Shown: piece after piece, positions 1-7,536 of the stretch | Position numbering within the stretch: the first letter of the stretch is position 1 | Layout of the letters: each line of letters starts with the position of its first letter | Position numbers and translations under genes: made by a program | The notes under the pieces: generated by a model | Database searches by the model: none | What the model saw: the letters and a program-made list of their open reading frames with translations, nothing else | What the model was told of the DNA's origin: nothing | NCBI GenBank assembly: GCA_934591845.1 | Contig: CAKTPO010000015.1 | Coordinates: 1 to 54,309 of the forward strand | Length of the DNA stretch: 54,309 bases | Reading direction: 5' to 3' | Origin: an uncultured Oscillospiraceae bacterium | GTDB lineage: Bacteria; Bacillota; Clostridia; Oscillospirales; Oscillospiraceae

Positions 1-110
1 CCCCAAGATCAGAACTTTGTTCTGGCTGCGCATTTGAAAAATGCTTCTCTGTCGGCCATAAATAAAATTCGTTTCGACGCTGACCGAATTTGCTATGTTT
101 GAAAAATCCA

Positions 111-140
111 TTGCATACGAATGCTGCTATATGATATGAT
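111..140 (+). promoter_or_regulatory. Candidate sigma-A promoter for the AlbA_2 gene
   Basis: TTGCAT at 111-116 and TATGAT at 135-140 are separated by 18 bp. They lie about 70 bases before the start of the AlbA_2 gene. The call rests on sequence match only. Confidence 0.5.
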
Positions 141-207
141 GTAGCTGATTAGAAAAACGATTTTGGACAGAGCGCAGATTCCTGTGGAAGACCAAAGGGG
201 GACAACT

Positions 208-1665
208 ATGATTGACTTTTCCAAATTAGAGCAGTACCGGGAGAACAACCGTATTGAGGCGAAGAAAGCACTGGGAGGTCTACCCAGGAGCATTTGGGAG
301 ACATATTCTGCCTTTGCAAATACCTACGGTGGAATCATTTTGCTGGGCGTGGAAGAAATGCCGGATAAATCCTTTCATGCAATCGACTTGCCTGATCCGG
401 ACAAGCTCATAAAAGAATTTTGGAACATTGCCAACAACCCGAACAAGACCAGCGTAAATGTGCTTTCTTCCAAAGATGTTTTTGTTCAAGATGTGGATGG
501 TAACCATATCGTAGTCATTAACGTCCCTCGTGCTGAGCGTTCATACCGACCTGTTTATGTAGACGGAAATCCGCTATGCACCTATCGCCGGAATGGGGAA
601 GGTGACTACCGCTGCACCAAGGAAGAATTTCAGGCCATGGTCCGGGATGCTTCCGTGAAGACCCAGGATATGCTGGTGCTGAACGAAATGGACATGGCCG
701 TATTCAACAGCGAAAGCATCCGCAGCTACCGGCAAAGAATGCGCCTGTCCCGCCCTGGCCACGTCTGGGAAGCCTTGGAGGATGAGGATTTCCTGATGAA
801 ATTGGGTGCGGTTGGGATTGGCTCTGACGGTAAAAAGCATCCCACCTCTGCGGGGCTTCTGATGTTCGGAAACGAGTACGATATTGTGCGGGAGTTTAAT
901 ACGTATTTCCTGGATTATCAGGAACAATACGATTCCGATACTCGGTGGACAGACCGAATTATTTCCTCTTCCGGAGATTGGAGCGGCAATGTGTACGATT
1001 TCTATTTCCGGGTGTATAACAAACTGACGCAAGACATCAAGGTGCCGTTCAAAATGGAGGGCGGCGTTCGGGTGGACGATACGGCTGTTCATCAGGCACT
1101 CCGGGAGGCACTGGCGAATTGCCTGGTCAATGCGGATTATTATGGACGGCAGGGACTTGTGATTATCAAGCGAAAGAATCAAATTACCATGTCCAATCCG
1201 GGCAGCTTCCGTATTGAAATTGACGCGGCGAAAAGCGGCGGCGTGTCTGATCCCAGAAACGGAACCATGCTGAAAATGTTTAACCTGATCGATATTGGTG
1301 AACGGGCCGGAAGCGGCATCCCCAATATTTTCCGGGTTTGGCGAGAGCAGGGGTGGGAAGAACCCGTCATTGCGGAATCCGCGGAGCCGGATCGAACGGT
1401 GCTTTGTTTATCACTGCAAAAAAGAGACGATAAAAAAGAGACGATAAAAAGAGGCGATAAAAAAGAGACGATAAAAGCTGTCAAGCAGAAAAATGAAATT
1501 ATTCTGTACCTAACGGACCATGCCTCGGCAAAAAGTGCGGATATTGCGGAGCTTCTCGATGTAAAAAGCACGCGCGTGAAGAAGCTGCTGTCTGAGCTGA
1601 TTTCGGAAGGCGTGGTCGTGGCGGAGGGCGGAAATCGGAACCGGACGTATAAGCTGAAATCGTAA
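208..1665 (+). CDS. AlbA_2 (Schlafen-type) DNA-binding / ATP-binding / winged-helix protein
   Basis: Protein of 485 aa. The first ~130 residues match the AlbA_2 (Slfn-AlbA) fold, with the typical NRIEAKKALGG and YGGIILLGVEE segments. A middle part near residues 285-360 carries EALANCLVNADY and GERAGSGIPNIF, as in the GHKL-like ATPase part of RecG-related transcriptional regulators. The last ~55 residues form a winged helix (ADIAELLDVKSTRVKKLLSE). The start at 208 was chosen over 163 because a GGGG-type ribosome site precedes it. A linker of repeated KKETIK units (DNA about 1420-1475) joins ATPase and winged helix. Members of this family regulate accessory or defence genes; the target here is unknown. 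The next gene starts 56 bases later on the same strand. Confidence 0.85.
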   Translation: MIDFSKLEQYRENNRIEAKKALGGLPRSIWETYSAFANTYGGIILLGVEEMPDKSFHAIDLPDPDKLIKEFWNIANNPNKTSVNVLSSKDVFVQDVDGNHIVVINVPRAERSYRPVYVDGNPLCTYRRNGEGDYRCTKEEFQAMVRDASVKTQDMLVLNEMDMAVFNSESIRSYRQRMRLSRPGHVWEALEDEDFLMKLGAVGIGSDGKKHPTSAGLLMFGNEYDIVREFNTYFLDYQEQYDSDTRWTDRIISSSGDWSGNVYDFYFRVYNKLTQDIKVPFKMEGGVRVDDTAVHQALREALANCLVNADYYGRQGLVIIKRKNQITMSNPGSFRIEIDAAKSGGVSDPRNGTMLKMFNLIDIGERAGSGIPNIFRVWREQGWEEPVIAESAEPDRTVLCLSLQKRDDKKETIKRGDKKETIKAVKQKNEIILYLTDHASAKSADIAELLDVKSTRVKKLLSELISEGVVVAEGGNRNRTYKLKS

Positions 1666-1720
1666 AGTGACGAAGAAAGCACCTCATGTGGATTCATTAG
1701 AGTGCAGGAGGAAAAAAGTT

Positions 1721-2368
1721 TTGGAAAAAAAAGAACAGCACCTTCTAACTGACAAAATCAAGAATATGTGTGTACAATGCAAGCGATATCCCCATCATCG
1801 CATGATCCTTTATATTTCTATTATTACGATTGTGTCAGGAGTTTTATCGATTAGCCTGTTCTACTCTTTACCCGCAGTAGCTGCCTTGCTGACAAGCATC
1901 TGTGCAGGGTGCATTACGGGGATCGTATTTTATATATTGGCAAATATGCGCAATAATGAAATGAATGCAAGTCGTGAAGAATGGGAATCTCTCAATGAAC
2001 ATTATCAGATTTGCCAGCAGACCCAGAAGCTATGCTTAACTGTAGTGACCAATTCGGATGCTTCTAAAGAAAATATTGCTCAAATATGCGCGAACACGCA
2101 GAAGCTCTTTCGGTTTATGGCTTGCCTGTATGTTGATCTTCCAAGGGCGGCCCGAATCACAAAAGATTATCCGCTGGATTACCTGGGACATTTGGAGAAG
2201 GCGGATGCAGCTATTACAGATTTAGAAACAATGCAGGAACTGAGCGAAAGAACGCTGAAGGACATGATGGACATTCTTCCATTCATTTCGCAGACAGAAG
2301 GAATTATAATAACTCCATGGATAAAGCTAATGGAAAATGTCGTATACTTAGAATCCTCTGGAATTTGA
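1721..2368 (+). CDS. Hypothetical protein with two membrane helices
   Basis: Protein of 215 aa with no family I recognise. A short basic N-terminus is followed by two adjacent hydrophobic helices (about residues 30-75, beginning ILYISIITIVSGVLSISL), then a ~140-residue soluble, mostly helical tail with EEWESLNEHYQICQQTQKLC. TTG at 1721 is chosen because AGGAGG sits at 1706-1711; a GTG at 1667 gives 18 more residues but has no ribosome site. It directly follows the AlbA_2 gene and probably shares its transcript. A membrane-anchored partner or effector is possible, but that is inference from position only. Confidence 0.6.
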   Translation: MEKKEQHLLTDKIKNMCVQCKRYPHHRMILYISIITIVSGVLSISLFYSLPAVAALLTSICAGCITGIVFYILANMRNNEMNASREEWESLNEHYQICQQTQKLCLTVVTNSDASKENIAQICANTQKLFRFMACLYVDLPRAARITKDYPLDYLGHLEKADAAITDLETMQELSERTLKDMMDILPFISQTEGIIITPWIKLMENVVYLESSGI

Positions 2369-2420
2369 GTATCCAATAAGCATGGATGAAATCCTGTGTG
2401 TACGATAATATTAAAAAGAT

Positions 2421-2454
2421 ACAGCCCACCAATCCTTGCAGACTGGTGGGCTGT
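2421..2454 (-). terminator. Terminator of the SASP / 37-aa gene pair
   Basis: CAGCCCACCA pairs with TGGTGGGCTG around an 11-base loop. Read on the minus strand the stem is followed by a T-rich run, as in an intrinsic terminator. It lies just after the 37-codon gene. Confidence 0.7.
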
Positions 2455-2470
2455 GCCATATTTATTTGCC

Positions 2471-2584
2471 TTAGTCCCTCAACCGATGCTCCGGGGTGCC
2501 GTTCAAATACTCTTCTAATCCACCGCCCAATACCAGCTGCGCATATTCCAGCGGTGCATTGTAAATCAGCCTTCTCATGTCCAT
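2471..2584 (-). CDS. 37-aa protein coupled to the SASP gene
   Basis: A 37-codon frame (MDMRRLIYNAPLEYAQ at its start, ending EYLNGTPEHRLRD) begins 7 bases after the SASP stop codon. Its Shine-Dalgarno AGGAGG (2588-2593) overlaps the TAG stop of the SASP gene (2592-2594), so translation is probably coupled. A terminator follows at 2421-2454. I do not recognise the family. Ribosome site, spacing and shared terminator support a real gene, possibly made in the forespore with the SASP; function unknown. Confidence 0.6.
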   Translation of the reverse strand: MDMRRLIYNAPLEYAQLVLGGGLEEYLNGTPEHRLRD

Positions 2585-2591
2585 ATTCCTC

Positions 2592-2849
2592 CTAAATCGT
2601 AATGGAAGCTATGTACCGCACATTGACTTCATGCCCGATTGCGGTACGAGCCGGACGGGGATAATTCGCACTTCGTACGGGGCACATCTTCTTAACCATC
2701 TGGCCGCCTACGGAACCGGCCTCACGGCTGGTGAGGTCGCCATTGTAGCCCTGCTTCAGGTTGACGCCCATTTCCTGAGCAGCCTGCATCTTGAACTTGT
2801 CCATAGCTTCCCGGGCCTGGGGAACGTTCAGTTCTTTGCTGTTTTTCAT
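2592..2849 (-). CDS. Alpha/beta-type small acid-soluble spore protein
   Basis: Protein of 85 aa, the usual size for an alpha/beta SASP. These proteins coat and protect spore DNA and are degraded by Gpr at germination. The family blocks are visible: REAMDKFKMQAAQEMGV and GDLTSREAGSVGGQMVKKM. The start at 2849 is preceded by a GGAAAGGA ribosome site. It is a close paralogue of the SASP at 5554-5811, differing mainly in the last 25 residues. Their upstream regions also share blocks, so both are probably made in the forespore under sigma-G (inference). Confidence 0.95.
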   Translation of the reverse strand: MKNSKELNVPQAREAMDKFKMQAAQEMGVNLKQGYNGDLTSREAGSVGGQMVKKMCPVRSANYPRPARTAIGHEVNVRYIASITI

Positions 2850-3081
2850 AGTGATTCTCTTCCTTTCCGTTTCTTTTCGCGGGTTTTCTCCGCAGTCATA
2901 GGTTGCGCCGAAACGGGCGGGAAATGTGTGGATTTTTGAGGGAAAGGTGGGGGAGAATGGAAAAACAGCAGACTTTTTGAAATGGCCCCCCATTGAACGG
3001 AAGAGGAGTGATTTTTCATACCATGAGGAGAAAGAAAGGTGAATTTTCACTCGAGTCTATTGAAATACATGAAGATAGGAG

Positions 3082-3198
3082 TATAATCAAGCTATAACAG
3101 GGTGTGGTGTATCTCCAGAACAGATTTGTCAGATGAACGAGAATGAATTGATTGAGATCATCGGCAGAGGTGTGGGAAAAAGATATCGATTGAAGTGA
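3082..3198 (+). pseudogene. Orphan winged-helix C-terminal tail
   Basis: An open frame without a good start ends at 3198 with [14 protein letters not shown], preceded by a helix-turn-helix-like stretch. This matches the C-terminal end of AlbA_2/RecG-type regulators. No upstream body is present, so it looks like a deletion remnant just before the DUF262 fragment. The assignment is inference from a short match. Confidence 0.35.
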
Positions 3199-3208
3199 GG
3201 GGCAATAT

Positions 3209-3622
3209 ATGGCACGTTATAGCGTTAATAACTATACAGTTGAGACACTGCTTTCAAATATAAAATCCGGAAGCATTGCAATCCCGGAGATGCAGCGTCC
3301 TTTTGTTTGGGATAGCTCTAAAGTCAGAGACTTGGTTGATTCTTTGTATAAGGGATTTCCGGTGGGATATATCATTGTATGGCAAAACCCGGATGTTAAG
3401 CTGAAAGACGGAACAAAGTCCTCTGGCAAAAAGGTTCTGATTGATGGGCAACAGCGTATTACGGCCATGGCTGCCGCAATCGTTGGGCAAGAGGTATTGG
3501 ATGACCACTATAAGTGGAAGCGCATTTCTATGCGGTTGGATCTGGACTTTGAAGAACAGATGAACGCGTTGGCAGATAGAGATAAGCTGACACCAAAAGC
3601 TTACCGGGAAGAGAATCGATGA
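3209..3622 (+). pseudogene. Truncated DUF262 (GmrSD-type) protein
   Basis: The first ~110 residues are a DUF262 N-terminus: [26 protein letters not shown] and [12 protein letters not shown], the nucleotide-binding IDGQQR motif of GmrS/ParB-like proteins. Intact DUF262 proteins are several hundred residues; this one stops at 137 aa, and its last ~25 residues ([17 protein letters not shown]) do not look like the family, suggesting a deletion junction. The start has a GAGGGG ribosome site. DUF262 proteins often belong to type IV restriction or other defence loci; here probably a defence-island remnant. A short stand-alone domain cannot be excluded. Confidence 0.6.
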
Positions 3623-3626
3623 TAAC

Positions 3627-3670
3627 AAAACCACCTACCAGAGCTTTTATCAGCTCAAGCAGGTGGTTTT
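3627..3670 (+). terminator. Hairpin after the DUF262 fragment
   Basis: AAAACCACCT (3627-3636) pairs with AGGTGGTTTT (3661-3670), with an inner GAGC/GCTC stem. It is a terminator-like structure that works in either direction. Confidence 0.55.
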
Positions 3671-3759
3671 GCTATGTGATAATTCAACAAAATGTATACA
3701 ACCGCGATGGCATAAATCATAAATTGGTACCAATTTTTGAACAGCCTGTAAATAGCACA

Positions 3760-3788
3760 TTGACAATTACCAGAAAATGTATTACTAT
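3760..3788 (+). promoter_or_regulatory. Sigma-A promoter of the riboswitch/symporter transcript
   Basis: TTGACA at 3760-3765 and TACTAT at 3783-3788 are separated by exactly 17 bp. They lie about 100 bases before the glycine aptamer. Confidence 0.7.
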
Positions 3789-3894
3789 CTCCTAGCAACT
3801 AAAAAACGACAAAGGAAGTTCTTAGGAAAAGGCATTTGCCTGCCCACGGAGTAACACTCTCTGGCACCTGAATTCAGGTAACGACTAAGAATGG

Positions 3895-3985
3895 ATGTGG
3901 CTCTGGAGAATCCCGGAAAACGGGTACCGAAGGTGCAAGGCAGCGGAAGCTGCTGAATCTCTCAGGTAAAAGGACAGAGTGGGAC
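3895..3985 (+). ncRNA. Glycine riboswitch (gcvT-type aptamer)
   Basis: The conserved glycine aptamer core is visible: CTCTGGAGA, then ACCGAAGGTGCAA, then CTCTCAGGTAAAAGGACAGAG, with CTCTG pairing to CAGAG to close the domain. One clear aptamer is present rather than the common tandem pair. A terminator hairpin with a T run follows at 4019-4048, then the symporter. Family knowledge suggests glycine binding favours the antiterminated, ON state. The ~100 bases before the aptamer are structured and may hold a degenerate partner aptamer. Confidence 0.9.
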
Positions 3986-4018
3986 AATACGAACCTGACC
4001 AGTTCGCGCCCATTTTCT

Positions 4019-4048
4019 CGCCGGAGCATTTTGCTTGCGGCGTTTTTT
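4019..4048 (+). terminator. Riboswitch expression-platform terminator
   Basis: GCCG / CGGC arms around AGCATTTTGCT are followed by TTTTTT. It lies between the glycine aptamer and the symporter start and is the expected regulated terminator. Confidence 0.7.
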
Positions 4049-4083
4049 ATTTGCCAAAATGAAATAAAAGAGGTAAAACAAAA

Positions 4084-5475
4084 ATGGAAGCAATTCTGAC
4101 AAACATCGTGGCAGCGGTCAACGATGTTCTGTGGAACAAGTATCTGGTTCTGCTGTTCCTGCTGCTGGGCAGCGGCATCTACTTCACCATCCGTACCGGC
4201 TTTGTCCAGGTTCGCAAGTTTGGTGAGGGTATGCGTCTGGTCTTCGCCAATATCAGCCTCAAGGGTAAGGAGGCCGGTAAGGACGGCATGAGCTCCTTCC
4301 AGGCATTGGCAACTGCCATTGCGGCCCAGGTTGGTACCGGCAATATCGCTGGCTGCGCCTCCGCTCTGGTCTCCGGTGGTCCCGGTGCTGTGCTCTGGAT
4401 GTGGGTCTCTGCCTTCTTCGGCATGGCCACCATCTACGGTGAGGCTGTTCTGGCACAGAAGTATAAGGAAGTAAGTGAAGACGGTGCTGTCTCCGGCGGT
4501 CCCATCTATTACATTAAGGCTGCCTTCAAGGGCAAGCTGGGCACTTTTATGGCTGGCTTCTTCGCTGTTGCCATCATTCTGGCTCTGGGCTTCATGGGCA
4601 ACATGGTCCAGTCCAACTCCATCGGTGATGCCTTCTACACCGCTTTCGGTGTTCCCAAGATTGCTGCGGGTATCGTTGTGGCAGCTGTTTCCGCATTCAT
4701 TTTCCTGGGCGGTGTCAAGCGCATCGCTGCCATCACTGAGAAGCTGGTTCCCATCATGGCCATCTTCTACATTTGCGGCGCACTCATCGCCATCGGTATG
4801 AATGCCCAGAATATCCTGCCTGCTCTGCAGTCCATCTTCGTGGGTGCTTTTACTCCCCAGGCTGTCATGGGTGGCGCTATCGGTATCAGCATTAAGGAAG
4901 CTGTCCGCTTCGGTGTTGCCCGCGGCCTGTTCTCCAACGAAGCCGGTATGGGCTCTACGCCCCATGCCCATGCTATGGCTAAGGTAGAAAAGCCCCAGGA
5001 TCAGGGTGCTGTAGCGATGGTCGGTGTTTTCATTGATACCTTCATCGTGCTGACTCTGACCGCACTGGTGATCCTGACCTCCGGCATGCTGGGTACCACC
5101 GGTGCTGACGGCCAGATGCTCACCGCTACCGCTCTGGCTCAGGCTGCCTTTAATAACTCCTTCGGTTCCTTCGGCAACACTTTCGTTGCCATCTGCCTGC
5201 TGTTCTTCGCTTTCTCCACCATCGTCGGCTGGTATTTCTTCGGTGAAAGCAACGTCAATGCTTTGTTCAAGGGCAGCAAGAAGGCTACTTTCCTCTATGG
5301 TGTCATCGCTCTGGTGTTTATCGTTGTTGGTTCTTTCCAGAAGGTGACCCTGGTTTGGGATATGTCCGACATGTTCAACGGCCTGATGGTCATTCCCAAC
5401 CTGCTGGCAGTTCTGGCACTCAGTGGCATCGTTGCTAAGTTTGCAAAGGACGACACTTATCTGGGTAAGGAATAA
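4084..5475 (+). CDS. Sodium:alanine/glycine symporter (AgcS family)
   Basis: Polytopic membrane protein of 463 aa, normal length for the AGCS family, which takes up alanine or glycine with Na+. Family signatures are visible: IAAQVGTGNIAGCASALVSG near residue 80 and NEAGMGSTPHAHAMAK near residue 295. The start at 4084 follows a GAGG ribosome site. The glycine riboswitch directly upstream indicates glycine as a substrate and effector: the cell uses it as a signal for uptake and presumably catabolism. A terminator follows at 5508-5538. Confidence 0.93.
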   Translation: MEAILTNIVAAVNDVLWNKYLVLLFLLLGSGIYFTIRTGFVQVRKFGEGMRLVFANISLKGKEAGKDGMSSFQALATAIAAQVGTGNIAGCASALVSGGPGAVLWMWVSAFFGMATIYGEAVLAQKYKEVSEDGAVSGGPIYYIKAAFKGKLGTFMAGFFAVAIILALGFMGNMVQSNSIGDAFYTAFGVPKIAAGIVVAAVSAFIFLGGVKRIAAITEKLVPIMAIFYICGALIAIGMNAQNILPALQSIFVGAFTPQAVMGGAIGISIKEAVRFGVARGLFSNEAGMGSTPHAHAMAKVEKPQDQGAVAMVGVFIDTFIVLTLTALVILTSGMLGTTGADGQMLTATALAQAAFNNSFGSFGNTFVAICLLFFAFSTIVGWYFFGESNVNALFKGSKKATFLYGVIALVFIVVGSFQKVTLVWDMSDMFNGLMVIPNLLAVLALSGIVAKFAKDDTYLGKE

Positions 5476-5507
5476 AACAATAAGGTAAGATTCTAGTATG
5501 CAGAACT

Positions 5508-5538
5508 ACACCCCATCTCAAAAGATGGGGTGTTTTTT
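5508..5538 (+). terminator. Intrinsic terminator of the symporter gene
   Basis: ACACCCCATCT pairs with AGATGGGGTGT and is followed by a T run. It also separates the symporter from the convergent SASP gene. Confidence 0.85.
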
Positions 5539-5553
5539 GTATATACCTCTGCA

Positions 5554-5811
5554 TTAAACTGTGATAGCGGCTATGTACTGTACGGTCTGCACATGACCCA
5601 TTGCAATACGGTTCTGCCGATCATACTTCGCACTTCGTACGGGCCACATCTTCTTGACCATCTGCCCACCCACAGAGCCGGCCTCTCGGGAGGTGAGGTC
5701 ACCGTTGTAGCCCTGCTTCAGGTTGACACCCATCTCCTGAGCGGCCTGCATCTTAAACTTGTCCATAGCCTCCCGGGCCTGGGGAACGTTGATCTGATTG
5801 CTGTTCTTCAT
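5554..5811 (-). CDS. Alpha/beta-type small acid-soluble spore protein
   Basis: Protein of 85 aa, paralogue of the SASP at 2592-2849. It carries REAMDKFKMQAAQEMGV and GDLTSREAGSVGGQMVKKM. It binds spore DNA and serves as an amino acid store on germination (family knowledge). A GAAGGAG ribosome site precedes the start. Unlike the first copy it has no coupled small gene after it; the symporter terminator lies only 16 bases beyond its stop. Confidence 0.95.
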   Translation of the reverse strand: MKNSNQINVPQAREAMDKFKMQAAQEMGVNLKQGYNGDLTSREAGSVGGQMVKKMWPVRSAKYDRQNRIAMGHVQTVQYIAAITV

Positions 5812-5947
5812 AGTGTTTCTCCTTCTTTCCGATTGGTTTTGCGGTTTCTCCGCAGTCCTAGTATCACCGGAAAATCGGGGGAAATGTCAGTTATTTTGCG
5901 GAAAAGATGGGGGAGAATGGAAATACGCTTGATTTTTTACGCCCCGT

Positions 5948-6130
5948 CTATCGCTTTACATACCTTTGATTCCTGCTTTGCGGTTTATCCGGAATGGTCA
6001 TTTCTACCAAGCCTTCTTCAATTGCAGGTGTCATATCGTTTTTTCGGAAGGTCTCTTTGGACTTTAGGCCCAGCTTTTCCATAATTGCGGAAGCTGTATA
6101 TGGCACATCATACTCCATGACTGCAAGCAT
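5948..6130 (-). pseudogene. C-terminal winged-helix fragment
   Basis: The 60-residue frame reads EKLGLKSKETFRKNDMTPAI then EEGLVEMTIPDKPQSRNQRY. This is the usual C-terminal winged-helix end of AlbA_2/RecG-type or Fic-associated regulators of several hundred residues. No body precedes it and a stop lies directly upstream, so it is probably the tail of a deleted gene. It is one of several such tails in the first 10 kb. Confidence 0.55.
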
Positions 6131-6167
6131 TCAGTTCAACAAACTGAAATTTGGCGTTCCATCACTA

Positions 6168-6515
6168 TTAGTTCAAAAGGATGTGCATCAGAAAACCAAT
6201 TAAAACGCAAACAACAAATGTTGTCAACGCAGTACCTATAACGAAAAGAATTTTTTGATAAGGACGTTTGCCTATTTCTCGTTGCTTATGAATATCATCC
6301 AAAAGTTTTCCCTCAGAAAATGCGACAATCTCTTTATAGGTTTGAACATCATTATCTTTTTTTACCTTTTCAACCTTAAAGGCAAAGTACATAGAGATTG
6401 CCCAAATGATTCCCCAAGGAATGAATGCCCAAACACCAAGCCACATAAATAGCGGAACTGCAGCAACAGCAGTTGCAATTAGCATTATAGTGTAGGATTT
6501 TCCATAGCGATTCAT
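6168..6515 (-). CDS. Hypothetical small membrane protein
   Basis: Protein of 115 aa that I do not recognise. Two hydrophobic helices lie near the N-terminus (residues 10-28 and 31-46), then a charged region KVEKVKKDNDVQTYKEIVAF, then one C-terminal helix (ILFVIGTALTTFVVCVLIGF). The ribosome site is weak. Base use is more AT-rich than its neighbours, consistent with acquired DNA. It lies between two decayed gene fragments and may itself be a leftover. Confidence 0.5.
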   Translation of the reverse strand: MNRYGKSYTIMLIATAVAAVPLFMWLGVWAFIPWGIIWAISMYFAFKVEKVKKDNDVQTYKEIVAFSEGKLLDDIHKQREIGKRPYQKILFVIGTALTTFVVCVLIGFLMHILLN

Positions 6516-6744
6516 CTTTTCAATTTCTTCTTTATGCGCCTGGAAAGCCGGGAGATCGCAGAGGAGCTGTTAAGAAGCCTATGAAGCTGCTACAAAGGGC
6601 ACATTTTGCAGGGAATCAATTTAGGCGGGGGCTGGCATCGTCGGAAGGCAGGCAACAGGACTCGATTGCTGGTTTTGCGGAGCAAAACCATATGGGTATT
6701 CATAACGGATTTGCCTTTATTGGCAGGAACGCACAGTGATTTTG
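6516..6744. repeat. Gene-free stretch with an isolated tRNA-Leu-tail repeat fragment
   Basis: Bases 6651-6700 repeat the GGCAACAGGACTCGATTGCTG and GCAAAACCATATGG blocks found in the units at 9629-9953 before tRNA-Leu. No tRNA lies here, so it is a truncated dispersed copy. The rest of the stretch shows no gene or signal I can support. Confidence 0.6.
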
Positions 6745-6799
6745 AAGAAAAAAGAGCCGATAACCCCAGATGCCTGTTGGCTTTCGGGTTACCGGCTCT
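6745..6799 (-). terminator. Terminator of the RNHCP gene
   Basis: AGAGCCGATAACCC (6753-6766) pairs with GGGTTACCGGCTCT (6786-6799). On the minus strand the stem is followed by TTTTTTC. Confidence 0.8.
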
Positions 6800-6833
6800 G
6801 CGACTTTACATCAAATTCGGTTCGTTTCGCTGC

Positions 6834-7259
6834 TTATCTGATTCGTCCATCGCCGCCCATCAGTGCGGTCATTTCCTCAATGCGTTCCAACGGGAACGGT
6901 GGCTGGGAAAGAGGCTTCATTGCGATTGACAGGAGCTTCATGGGGTTGTCGTCCGCAGCCACCCGGTTGGAGCTGAGGGCGCCGCAGCGTTTGCAGCGGT
7001 GAATGATGGCCCATTCGCCGCCCTTGCGTACCCAGACGGCAATGGGCTCCATGATGCCGCCGCAGTCACTGGCCCGGTCGCCGGGTTCTATGTCCACATG
7101 AAGGCTTGAAAGGCAGTTGGGGCAGTGGTTGCGGTGGTTGCTGCCTGCATTTTCCGGTGCGCAAGGTCTACCGCAGACCTTGCAGGTAAAGGTATCGGAA
7201 CAGGCGTGGGTCTTATAGTACCCTTTTTCAAAGGTTTTGCGTTTGTTTTCACGGTTCAT
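6834..7259 (-). CDS. RNHCP domain protein
   Basis: Protein of 141 aa with the RNHCP motif itself (HRNHCPNCLSS near residue 45). Cysteine pairs CKVCGRPC, CPNC and CKRCGAL probably bind zinc. RNHCP proteins are small zinc-ribbon-like proteins of unknown function, sometimes linked to translation by context in other genomes. The start at 7259 has a TGGAGGA ribosome site. The transcript appears to begin at the promoter near 7430-7458 and to carry a 12-codon leader frame. The C-terminus DPGDGRIR-like tail ends just before its terminator. Confidence 0.85.
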   Translation of the reverse strand: MNRENKRKTFEKGYYKTHACSDTFTCKVCGRPCAPENAGSNHRNHCPNCLSSLHVDIEPGDRASDCGGIMEPIAVWVRKGGEWAIIHRCKRCGALSSNRVAADDNPMKLLSIAMKPLSQPPFPLERIEEMTALMGGDGRIR

Positions 7260-7333
7260 TGAAAATCCTCCAGAAGATGTTGGCTTGCCCTTCGGGAGGA
7301 ATGGCGTGTGAATGAATTTGCCAGACCTCCCGG

Positions 7334-7372
7334 TCAGGCCACACGCTCCGGTAATAAAGTGTTCAGTTTCAT
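7334..7372 (-). CDS. 12-aa leader peptide candidate upstream of the RNHCP gene
   Basis: A frame MKLNTLLPERVA followed by a stop is preceded by AAAGGAGAAC at good spacing. It sits in the transcript leader 74 bases before the RNHCP start. A CGGGAGG/CCTCCCG inverted repeat lies between the two and would sequester the region before the RNHCP ribosome site. A translated leader controlling the downstream gene is possible; a chance frame is not excluded. Confidence 0.4.
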   Translation of the reverse strand: MKLNTLLPERVA

Positions 7373-7429
7373 AAAGTTCTCCTTTTTTTGCCTGGATGCC
7401 GGATAGCCGCCAAAAGACTATCCAGATAA

Positions 7430-7458
7430 ATTATACCGCTTCAGAACCGGTTTATCAA
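7430..7458 (-). promoter_or_regulatory. Sigma-A promoter of the RNHCP transcript
   Basis: On the minus strand TTGATA (7453-7458) and TATAAT (7430-7435) are spaced by 17 bp. The spacer contains the palindrome AACCGGTT. Confidence 0.7.
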
Positions 7459-7536
7459 TAGGGTATGGAAAATGTGTACATCGTTTTTTCATACAGCCGG
7501 ATTGCACAGGCATGGTCAAAACGCAGCTATTCTACA

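Noticed and set aside
6532..6582. Short plus-strand frame with MRLESREIAEELLRSL.
   Set aside because: It is only 16 codons, has no ribosome site and no context; it may be a remnant but cannot be supported.
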